This document shows positions 1-7,154 of a stretch of 64,000 nucleotides of DNA, one piece after another. This DNA comes from Streptomyces sp. NBC_01723. GTDB taxonomy: Bacteria > Actinomycetota > Actinomycetes > Streptomycetales > Streptomycetaceae. Below the pieces are notes generated by a model. It did no database searches, was not told the origin of the DNA, and saw only the letters and a program-made list of their open reading frames with translations. The position numbers and the translations under genes were made by a program. The DNA lies in assembly GCF_036246005.1 (NCBI RefSeq), contig NZ_CP109171.1, positions 3,832,001 through 3,896,000 on the forward strand, written 5' to 3'. How positions within the stretch are numbered: position 1 is the stretch's first letter; each line of letters opens with the position of its first letter.

Positions 1-150
1 GTCCTCGCTGTGTGTATTTCAAAGGAACCTCAACCTGAACCGGATGAACCGATCAGGCCGGAGGTATCAACATATCTGGCGTTGACTTTTGGCACGCTGT
101 TGAGTTCTCAAGGAACGGACGCTTCCTTTGTACTCACCCTCTCGGGCTTT
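1..150 (-). promoter_or_regulatory. Leader of an rRNA operon (upstream of 16S rRNA)
   Basis: Read on the minus strand, this stretch carries the conserved actinobacterial 16S leader: a boxA-like TTGAGAACTCAACAG, then GCGTGCCAAAAGTCAACG and a GATATGTTGATACC element. These act in antitermination and pre-16S processing. The mature 16S gene lies to the left, outside the window; no 16S body sequence is present. Confidence 0.85.
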
Positions 151-345
151 CCTCCGGGCGCTTCCCTTCGGTCTTGCGTTTCCGACTCTATCAGATCTTT
201 CCGATCCGATTTCCTCGGTGCTTTCCAGGTTCCCGCTTTCGCGTTTCCCTTTCCGGCGGTTCCGACTCTATCAGATCCTTTCGGGCTCTGATTCCCCGTC
301 AGAGGGGGTTGTCTTCCCGGCCCTCGGGCCGTTCCGACGTCCCAA

Positions 346-375
346 ACCTTAGCGGACTGTCTCGGTGTTTCCCAA
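346..375 (-). promoter_or_regulatory. Predicted rRNA promoter (inner)
   Basis: On the minus strand, TTGGGA (370-375) and TAAGGT (346-351) are separated by 18 bp. This is one of several tandem promoters expected before a Streptomyces rRNA operon. Downstream, GATCTGATAGAGTCGGAA occurs twice, 80 bp apart (184-197 and 264-277). Each copy contains a TAGAGT hexamer without a clear -35, so these may be further promoters or processing elements. Confidence 0.6.
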
Positions 376-527
376 TCGGGGGCTACCGGGCCGTCGAGCG
401 ACAATCGGAATTGAATTCGGACATGCCGAAGTCATTCCCACTGGGGGCTCGTGCTGGTGGTTTGGGTGCCGCTGCTGCGGCGGAGGTGCTACCGCAGAAC
501 CGTTACGGTGCCGTGGCAACCCGAAGA

Positions 528-556
528 ACTGTACGGACCCCGTAGTGGGCTGTCAA
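528..556 (-). promoter_or_regulatory. Predicted rRNA promoter (outermost)
   Basis: On the minus strand a perfect TTGACA (551-556) is followed after 17 bp by TACAGT (528-533). A second TTGACA lies 10 bp further upstream. This is the strongest sigma70-like (HrdB-type) promoter in the window and points into the rRNA leader. Confidence 0.7.
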
Positions 557-574
557 CCATCTCTGTCAAGATCT

Positions 575-1123
575 TTATTCGAGGTCGCTGAGCCGGCCGC
601 CCGCGTCGGGCTGGGCGTGCTCGACCCGGCGCAGGAGGCGGGTGAGCACCTCGCCGAGCGCGGTCCGGTCGTCCGGGGAGAGGTCCTGGAGCAGGTCCTC
701 CTCGAAGACCGAGGCGAGGCGCATGGCCTCCAGCCACTTCTCGCGCCCCTCCGACGTCAGCTCGACGATGACGCGGACCCGGTTCGACTCGTCGCGCTCC
801 CGGGTGACCAGGCCCTCGGTCACCATGCGGTCGATGCGGTGGGTCATCGCCGCGGGGGTCAGGCCGAGGCGCTTGGCGAGGTCGCCGGGGCCCAGCCGGT
901 AGGGGGCGCCGGAGAGGACCAGCGCCTTCAGTACTTCCCAGTCGGTGTTGCTGATGCCCAGCTCGGCGGTCTGCCGGCCGTACGCGACGTTCATGCGGCG
1001 GTTGAGGCGGGACAGCGCCGAGACGATCTTCTCGACCTGGGGGTCGAGGTCCTGGAACTCGCGCTGGTAGGCGGCGATCTGTTCTTCGAGTGGCGGTTCG
1101 CCGGCGCCGGAGGTGTCGCCCAT
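575..1123 (-). CDS. MarR-family transcriptional regulator
   Basis: A 182-residue protein with the MarR winged-helix layout. Residues 30-60 form the N-terminal dimer helices. The DNA-binding region at about 70-120 contains LTPAAMTHRIDRMVTEGLVTR and a basic wing (RDESNRVRVIVEL), followed by a C-terminal dimerisation helix. MarR proteins are small dimeric repressors of efflux or stress genes that often respond to phenolic ligands. The gene is divergent from the MFS transporter (start about 125 bp away), the usual arrangement for a repressor controlling its own efflux pump. The family call is firm; the ligand is unknown. Its 3' end faces the rRNA promoters. Confidence 0.9.
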   Translation of the reverse strand: MGDTSGAGEPPLEEQIAAYQREFQDLDPQVEKIVSALSRLNRRMNVAYGRQTAELGISNTDWEVLKALVLSGAPYRLGPGDLAKRLGLTPAAMTHRIDRMVTEGLVTRERDESNRVRVIVELTSEGREKWLEAMRLASVFEEDLLQDLSPDDRTALGEVLTRLLRRVEHAQPDAGGRLSDLE

Positions 1124-1248
1124 GGCCGCAGTATGGCACGCCGCTCCTTTGCCTTGAAGTCCTTCACTATGTACTCTTTACCTTCGAACTTTAGCTTCTA
1201 AGTCTTCAGCTCTAACGGCTGGAGCGATCGACCCAAGAGAGGGTGAAC

Positions 1249-2538
1249 GTGACCAGGGCAATGGGCGCCGCGATGCGCCGGATTCACGTGGGCAACGCAC
1301 TCAGCGCGTTCGGACTCGGCTTCACCGTCCCCTACCTGTACGTCTATGTGGCGCAGGTCCGGGGGCTCGGCTCCATGACGGCGGGTCTCGTGCTCGCCGT
1401 CTTCGCGGTGGCCGCGCTGATCGTGCTGCCGTTCGCCGGGCGGGCCATCGTCCGGCGGGGCCCGCTGCCGGTGCTGCTCATCGCCCTGGTCACCGCCGCG
1501 CTCGGTGCGCTGAGCCTGGGGCTCTCGGCCTCGGCGGCCACCGTGCTGCTGTCCGCCGCCGCGCTGGGCGCGGGGCAGGCCGTGATGCAGCCGGCGCTCG
1601 CGACGATGATCGTGGACTGCTCCACGACGGAGACCCGGTCGCGGGCCTTCGCCATGCAGTTCTTCCTGCAGAACCTGGGACTCGGCGTCGGCGGACTCAT
1701 CGGCGGTCACCTGGTCGACACCACCAGCGCCTCGTCCTTCACGCTGCTGTTCGCGATCGAGGCGGCCATGTTCCTGGTGCTGGTCGCGGTGATGGCCACC
1801 GTACGGGCGCCGCGCGCCCCGCACGTGGAGGCCGTCCCGGGCCGGGCCGCCGGGGGCAGCTGGAAGCAGCTGCTGGGCAACCGCGCGATGGTGCAGCTGT
1901 GCGTACTGGGCTTCGTGCTGTTCTTCGCCTGCTACGGACAGTTCGAGTCGGGGCTGAGCGCGTACGGCGTCGAGGCCGCCGGGATCACCACGTCCGCGCT
2001 GGGGACCGCGCTGGCCGCGAACACGCTGATGATCGTGATCGCGCAGTTCGCGGTACTGAAGTTCGTGGAGCGGCGGAAGCGGTCGCGCGTGATCGCCGCC
2101 GTGGGTCTGATCTGGGCCGTGGCGTGGGCCGTGGCCGGGTACGCCGGGCTCGGGCACGGCAGCCAGACGATGGCGACGGCCGCCTTCATCTCGACGTACG
2201 CGCTGTTCGGTCTGGGTGAGGCGATGCTGTCGCCGACGCTGGCCCCGCTGGTGGCGGACCTGGCGCCGACCGGGCTGGCCGGGCAGTACAACTCCGCCTT
2301 CGCCCTGGTGAAGCAGCTCGCGCTGGCGATCGGGCCGGCGGTCGGCGGGCCGCTCGGGGCCTCGCTGCACGCGCCGTACATCGTGGCGTTCCTGTTGTTC
2401 TCGCTGGGCATCACGGTGCTGGCGGTGCGGCTGGGGCGGCAGCTGACCGACGTACAGAACCAGCCGTCGCTGGCGCGGAGCCGGGTGGTCACGCAGGGCC
2501 GGGCGCCCGCGGACGCGGTGGCGGCCGCGGAGGCGTGA
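1249..2538 (+). CDS. MFS transporter (drug-efflux type)
   Basis: About 429 residues with roughly 12 hydrophobic segments and a central cytoplasmic break near residues 190-215 (HVEAVPGRAAGGSWKQLL). This is the standard major facilitator fold for proton-coupled export of small molecules in the plasma membrane. RRGPLPVLL in the loop after the second helix fits the conserved MFS motif A region. GTG codons exist at 1243 and 1249; the AGAGAGGG ribosome site at 1235-1242 is spaced correctly only for 1249, so that start is preferred. Divergent from the MarR gene, which likely represses it. Substrate cannot be read from sequence. Confidence 0.88.
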   Translation: MTRAMGAAMRRIHVGNALSAFGLGFTVPYLYVYVAQVRGLGSMTAGLVLAVFAVAALIVLPFAGRAIVRRGPLPVLLIALVTAALGALSLGLSASAATVLLSAAALGAGQAVMQPALATMIVDCSTTETRSRAFAMQFFLQNLGLGVGGLIGGHLVDTTSASSFTLLFAIEAAMFLVLVAVMATVRAPRAPHVEAVPGRAAGGSWKQLLGNRAMVQLCVLGFVLFFACYGQFESGLSAYGVEAAGITTSALGTALAANTLMIVIAQFAVLKFVERRKRSRVIAAVGLIWAVAWAVAGYAGLGHGSQTMATAAFISTYALFGLGEAMLSPTLAPLVADLAPTGLAGQYNSAFALVKQLALAIGPAVGGPLGASLHAPYIVAFLLFSLGITVLAVRLGRQLTDVQNQPSLARSRVVTQGRAPADAVAAAEA

Positions 2539-2547
2539 GCCGGGTGT

Positions 2548-2581
2548 GAAGCCGTGGCGGGCTCCCGTCCGTCACGGCTTC
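2548..2581. terminator. Hairpin between convergent genes
   Basis: GAAGCCGTG (2548-2556) pairs with CACGGCTTC (2573-2581), a 9-bp stem with a 16-nt loop, lying where the MFS and SpoIIE-type genes converge. It overlaps the phosphatase stop codon. There is no T-run, which is common in Streptomyces. Confidence 0.5.
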
Positions 2582-4218
2582 GGCAGGACGAACTCGCACC
2601 AGACGGCCTTGCCGCCGCCGGGTGTGCGCCGGGACCCCCAGTTGGTGGCGATGGTCGCGACGATGGCGATGCCCCGGCCGGACTCGTCCCCGGGCTCCGC
2701 GCGGCGGCGCCTGGGCAGGTGGTCGTCGCCGTCGGTGACCTCGATGATCAGGCGGCGGTCGGTGCGGCGCAGGCGCAGCCGCATGGGCGGCGTGCCGTGC
2801 TGGAGGGAGTTGGCGACCAGTTCGCTGGTGGCCAGGACGCCCAGATCGTGCAGGTCGGTGGGGAAGCGCCAGCTGGTCAGTACGCCGGAGGCGAAGGCAC
2901 GCGCGCGTGGGGCCGCTTCCACGCCGCCGAGCAGTTCGAGGGCGGCGTTGCGGAACAGTTCGGCGTCCGCGCCGGTGCGCGCGGGGTGCTGGAGGACCAG
3001 GACGGCGACGTCGTCGTCGTGGTCCGGGGTGACGCCCGCGGAGCGGACCAGGCGGTCGCAGATCACCTGCGGGGTGCCGGTCGCGCCGGACAGGGCGCGC
3101 TCCAGGGCGGCGATGCCCTCGTCCAGGTCCTCGTCGCGGCGTTCCACCAGGCCGTCGGTGTAGAGGACGGCGGTGGAGCCGGGGGTCAGGGAGATCGAGC
3201 CGGACGTGTGCACCCAGCCGCCGGTGCCGAGCGGCGGGCCGGTGGGCTCGTCGGCGCGCTGGACGGTGCCGTTCTCGTCGCGGACCAGGATGGGCAGGTG
3301 CCCGGCGGACGCGTAGACCAGCCGTCCCTCGTTCGGGTCGTGGATGGCGTAGACGCAGGTGGCGATCTGGTTGGCGTCGATCTCGGTGGCGAGGCCGTCG
3401 AGGAGCTGGAGCACTTCGTGCGGGGGCAGGTCGAGGCGGGCGTAGGCCCTGACCGCCGTACGGAGCTGGCCCATGACGGCCGCCGCGCGGACGCCTCTGC
3501 CCATGACGTCGCCGATGACCAGGGCGGTGCGGCCGCCGCCGAGGGTGATCACGTCGTACCAGTCGCCGCCGACCGCGGCCTCGGTGCCGCCGGGGTGGTA
3601 GGTGGCGGCGACGCGCAGGTCGTCGGGCTCCTCCAGTTCCTGCGGGAGCAGGGAGCGCTGGAGGGTGACGGCGGTTTCGCGCTGGCGGCGCTCGCTCGCG
3701 CGAAGGCGGGCCGCGGCCTCGGCGTGGTCGGTGACGTCGGTGGCGAAGACCAGAACGCCGCGGTCGCCGCTGCCGTCCTCGGTGACCGGGGTGCAGGTGA
3801 AGGTGTAGGAGCGGCCGTCGGGGGTCTTGCGGGACTTGAGGGTGCGGGGCCGGCCGCTGCGCTGGACCTGGTCCAGGAGCGGGAAGAGGCCCGGCTCGTC
3901 CAGCTCGGGGAGGGCCTCGCGGGCGCGTGCGCCCAGGTCGCGCATGCCGAAGGCGGCGACATAGGCGTCGTTGACGTAGGCGAGGCGGTGGTCGGGGCCG
4001 TGCACGAGGGCGACGAGGGCCGGGACGCGGTCGAGGACGTCGCGCACGGGCAGGTCGTCCACGGCGGGGACGGGCGGGGCCTCCTCGGTCAGCTGCTCGA
4101 CGCGGGCGGCGGGGACGGAGCCGTCGCTCCGCCGGTCGGGGGAGACCGTCGTGTCGGTCCGCGCTGCGGCGCGGCGCTGCGTTCCGGGGAGTCGGGCGCT
4201 CCAGCGCGTGAAGTTCAC
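2572..4218 (-). CDS. PAS - SpoIIE-type PP2C phosphatase - HATPase regulator
   Basis: About 548 residues. A PAS domain (residues about 50-165; LVALVHGPDHRLAYVNDAYVAAFG) is followed by a linker helix, a SpoIIE/RsbU-like PP2C domain (about 185-405, with GGDWYDVI and VIGDVMGRGVRAA, which carry the metal-binding aspartates), and a C-terminal GHKL ATPase domain (about 425-545; ATSELVANSLQHG is the N box). Proteins of this layout act in partner-switching networks: the phosphatase acts on anti-anti-sigma factors and the HATPase resembles anti-sigma kinases (RsbW). It has a sensor and both opposing activities in one chain. GTG 4218 is preferred for the AAGGATTC context upstream; the frame stays open upstream to 4449. 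No cognate STAS gene is adjacent. Confidence 0.85.
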   Translation of the reverse strand: MNFTRWSARLPGTQRRAAARTDTTVSPDRRSDGSVPAARVEQLTEEAPPVPAVDDLPVRDVLDRVPALVALVHGPDHRLAYVNDAYVAAFGMRDLGARAREALPELDEPGLFPLLDQVQRSGRPRTLKSRKTPDGRSYTFTCTPVTEDGSGDRGVLVFATDVTDHAEAAARLRASERRQRETAVTLQRSLLPQELEEPDDLRVAATYHPGGTEAAVGGDWYDVITLGGGRTALVIGDVMGRGVRAAAVMGQLRTAVRAYARLDLPPHEVLQLLDGLATEIDANQIATCVYAIHDPNEGRLVYASAGHLPILVRDENGTVQRADEPTGPPLGTGGWVHTSGSISLTPGSTAVLYTDGLVERRDEDLDEGIAALERALSGATGTPQVICDRLVRSAGVTPDHDDDVAVLVLQHPARTGADAELFRNAALELLGGVEAAPRARAFASGVLTSWRFPTDLHDLGVLATSELVANSLQHGTPPMRLRLRRTDRRLIIEVTDGDDHLPRRRRAEPGDESGRGIAIVATIATNWGSRRTPGGGKAVWCEFVLPKP

Positions 4219-4399
4219 GAATCCTTGCCTCGTGTAGTTGTCGGCGGCCGGAGACCGGGACGGCCGGGACCGGCCGGGGCCCCGGGGGCCGCGCGGGGCG
4301 AGCGGCGGCGCGCCCGCGGTGGTGGACCAGTCTGGCAGGGTGCCGGCCTGGCCGACATCCGTCAGACGCGTCAGTCGGCGGGGGAGTTCCGGACTCCGG

Positions 4400-5779
4400 T
4401 CAGGACGACCCCTTCGGGTTGTGCGGCGGTTCCTGGGAAGGCTTTCCACCGGCCGCGAGTTCGAACTCCGCTCGAGGATGTTCGAGTGAACCCAGGGAGA
4501 CGATCTCCCGTTTGAAGAGTCCGGCGAGGGCCCATTCGGCCAGCACGCGCGCCTTGCGGTTGACGGTGGGGACGCGGCTGAGGTGGTACGCGCGGTGCAT
4601 GAACCACGCGGGGTAGCCCTTCAGCTTGCGTCCGTAGACGTGCGCGACGCCCTTGTGGAAGCCGAGGGAGGCGACGGAACCGGCGTATGTGTGCGCGTAC
4701 GTGTCGAGGGGCTCGCCACGCAGGGCGTGCGTGACGTTGTCGGCGAGGACCTTGGCCTGGCGGACGGCGTGCTGGGCGTTGGGGGCGCACTCCCGCCCGG
4801 GGTCGGACGCGGTGACGTCCGGGACGGCGGCGGCGTCTCCCGCCGCCCACGCGTGCGGGGCGCCGTCGACCGACAGGTGGGCGGTGCAGGTGAGGCGGCC
4901 GCGGCCGTCGAGGGGCAGGTCGGTGGCGGCGAGGATCGGGTGGGGTTTGACGCCGGCCGTCCAGACGACCGTGCGGGTGGGGAAGCGGGAGCCGTCGCTG
5001 AGGACGGCGACGCGGTCGGCGCAGGAGTCCAGGCGGGTGTCCAGGCGTACGTCGATGTTGCGGCGGCGCAGTTCGGTGACCGTGTAGCGGCCCAGGTCCT
5101 CGCCGACCTCGGGCAGGATGCGGCCCGATGCCTCGACGAGGATCCACTTCATGTCCTCGGGGGTGACGTTGTGGTAGTACCGCGCGGCGTAACGGGCCAT
5201 GTCCTCCAGCTCGCCCAGGGCCTCCACGCCCGCGTAGCCGCCGCCGACGAACACGAAGGTGAGGGCGGCGTCGCGGATGGCGGGGTCGCGGGTGGAGGAG
5301 GCGATGTCCATCTGTTCGAGTACGTGGTTGCGCAGGCCGATGGCCTCCTCGAGCGTCTTGAAGCCGACGCCGTGGTCGGCGAGGCCGGGGACGGGCAGGG
5401 TGCGGGAGACCGAGCCGGGCGCGAGGACGAGTTCGTCGTAGGTCAGCCGGCGGGCGCCGGTGCTCTCCTCGTCGGTGGCGAGGGTGGTGATGGTGGCGGT
5501 GCGTGTCGTGTGGTCGATGGACCGGGCCTCGCCGATGACGAGGCGGCACTGGCCGAGGAGGCGGCGCAGGGGCACGACGACGTGCCGCGGGGAGATGGAG
5601 CCGGCCGCCGCCTCTGGCAGAAAGGGCTGGTACGTCATGTAGGGGTCGGGGGTGACGACCGTGATCTCGGCTTCGCCCCGCCGGAGTTCACCCCTGAGGT
5701 TCCGCTGCAGACGCAGAGCCGTGTACATCCCGACGTAGCCACCGCCGACAACGAGAATGCGCGCACGTTCCTTCACCAT
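4400..5779 (-). CDS. ndh: Type II NADH dehydrogenase
   Basis: About 459 residues. This is a non-proton-pumping NADH:quinone oxidoreductase at the inner face of the membrane. Two Rossmann motifs are visible: ILVVGGGYVGMYTA at the N-terminus for FAD and FVFVGGGYAGVEALGEL near residue 180 for NADH. A C-terminal AWAAGDAAAVPD motif contacts FAD, and VRQAKVLADNV follows, as in Ndh. The ATG at 5779 directly precedes the first FAD motif. The frame remains open upstream to 5929, but that part is proline-rich and unlike the family. Some relatives reduce other acceptors, so the exact quinone partner is inferred. Confidence 0.85.
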   Translation of the reverse strand: MVKERARILVVGGGYVGMYTALRLQRNLRGELRRGEAEITVVTPDPYMTYQPFLPEAAAGSISPRHVVVPLRRLLGQCRLVIGEARSIDHTTRTATITTLATDEESTGARRLTYDELVLAPGSVSRTLPVPGLADHGVGFKTLEEAIGLRNHVLEQMDIASSTRDPAIRDAALTFVFVGGGYAGVEALGELEDMARYAARYYHNVTPEDMKWILVEASGRILPEVGEDLGRYTVTELRRRNIDVRLDTRLDSCADRVAVLSDGSRFPTRTVVWTAGVKPHPILAATDLPLDGRGRLTCTAHLSVDGAPHAWAAGDAAAVPDVTASDPGRECAPNAQHAVRQAKVLADNVTHALRGEPLDTYAHTYAGSVASLGFHKGVAHVYGRKLKGYPAWFMHRAYHLSRVPTVNRKARVLAEWALAGLFKREIVSLGSLEHPRAEFELAAGGKPSQEPPHNPKGSS

Positions 5780-6152
5780 CCCATGACGCACCCGGCGCTT
5801 GCGTTTGTCCACAGGCTCGTCGATTTGTGTGACCGGAGATCGCGGAGGCGCGGCCAGGGCCGCGGAACCGTGGTGAGGTGCGGTCGTGCAGGTCAGCGGG
5901 GGTGGAGGCGGGGGCGGCCGACGGCACATTCGGGGCGTATGTGATCCGTGCTCCGATCGGGGGGCGCTCCGTGCGGAACGTGCCCCTTCTGAATTGACCC
6001 TCGCTCAACTATGTTCTTTCCGACGGGGTGCAGGGGGATGCGCTCACCGGGTCCGCGACGGGCGGACCGCGGAAGTGGCCAGTTCCGCACACTCCGGCTT
6101 TCGATGGCGGGGAGAGTCTCCGGGGGGAGACGTCATTACCGGGGGATTGTCT
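5780..6152. other. Intergenic control region between ndh and TetR gene
   Basis: This 373-bp stretch separates the divergent ndh and TetR genes. It holds a perfect DnaA-box sequence TTGTCCACA (5805-5813) and an interrupted inverted repeat GCGGAA/TTCCGC (6069-6088) that could serve as a TetR-type operator. No convincing -35/-10 pair and no Rex-type TTGTGA/TCACAA box was found. Confidence 0.45.
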
Positions 6153-6965
6153 ATGCATGTTCAGGACTCTCATTGGTCGTCCGCGTCGGCTGTCGCGCCC
6201 GGTGGCGCGATGAGTGCGGCGGCGGGTGGCGGACGCGGGGACGCGGCACGGAACGCTCCGTTGCGCGTGGACGCCCAGCGCAATCTGGAGCACGTCCTGC
6301 GCGCGGCCCGCGAGGTCTTCGGCGAGCTGGGTTACGGCGCGCCCATGGAGGACGTGGCGCGACGCGCCCGGGTCGGTGTCGGCACCGTGTACCGGCGCTT
6401 TCCGAGCAAGGACGTGCTGGTCCGGCGGATAGCCGAGGAGGAGACGGCGCGGCTGACCGACCAGGCCCGGGCGGCGCTCGGGCAGGAGGACGAACCGTGG
6501 TCGGCGCTGTCCCGCTTCCTGCGTACGTCGGTGGCCTCGGGCGCCGGCCGGCTGCTGCCGCCGCAGGTCCTGCGGGTCGGGGTGTCGGACTCCGCAAGCG
6601 ACGGTGCGGGCGGTGACGGCGCCGCCGTTCCGGCCGGTGAGCCGCGGGTGCCGCAGCAGCGGATACAGCCGGGCTCGGGCGAGCTGCGGCTGGTGTCGGA
6701 GGAGCACGGTCCTGCCGGTGCGGCGGCCGATGCCGCGGCGTCCGTGGAGGTCGATCACGGTGCGGCGGCGCTGCTGGAGGTCGTGGGCCGGCTCGTGGAG
6801 CGGGCCCGTGCGGCGGGCGAACTGCGGCCGGGCGTCTCGGTGTCGGACGTGCTGCTGGTGATAGCCACGGCGGCGCCCTCGCTGCCGGACCCGGCGCAGC
6901 AGGCGGCGGCCTCGGCCCGGCTGCTGGACATCCTGCTGGAGGGGCTGCGGTCGCGTCCCTCCTGA
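6153..6965 (+). CDS. TetR-family transcriptional regulator
   Basis: About 270 residues. After a roughly 35-residue disordered N-terminus comes the TetR helix-turn-helix (about residues 42-90): ILGAAREVF-like helix 1 (VLRAAREVFGELG), then MEDVARRARVGVGTVYRRFPSKDVLV. The ligand-binding half is interrupted by a low-complexity stretch (SDSASDGAGGDGAAVPAGE) before the C-terminal helices. The ATG at 6153 has GGGGGA six bases upstream; the frame is open further upstream but that part is not protein-like. Divergent from ndh, so it may control ndh and itself. Effector unknown. Confidence 0.87.
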   Translation: MHVQDSHWSSASAVAPGGAMSAAAGGGRGDAARNAPLRVDAQRNLEHVLRAAREVFGELGYGAPMEDVARRARVGVGTVYRRFPSKDVLVRRIAEEETARLTDQARAALGQEDEPWSALSRFLRTSVASGAGRLLPPQVLRVGVSDSASDGAGGDGAAVPAGEPRVPQQRIQPGSGELRLVSEEHGPAGAAADAAASVEVDHGAAALLEVVGRLVERARAAGELRPGVSVSDVLLVIATAAPSLPDPAQQAAASARLLDILLEGLRSRPS

Positions 6966-7154
6966 ACCGCGGCGGCCGTCGGGGCGGGGGGCCGAGGTAC
7001 TTCTCCTTCCCCGAACGGCCGAGCGTCATTACCGCCGCACGGGAAGTCCCCACGGACGAGTGGTGATCGGCCCGAGGAGGTCCTGAACAAAAGCCAATAT
7101 GGCACTCTGGCGCCGTGTTCGGACTGGCTGGGCAGGCGGCGGGGGCTTTCCGCG

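Noticed and set aside
5780..6152. A Rex (NADH-sensing) operator before ndh.
   Set aside because: No TTGTGA-N-TCACAA-type box was present.
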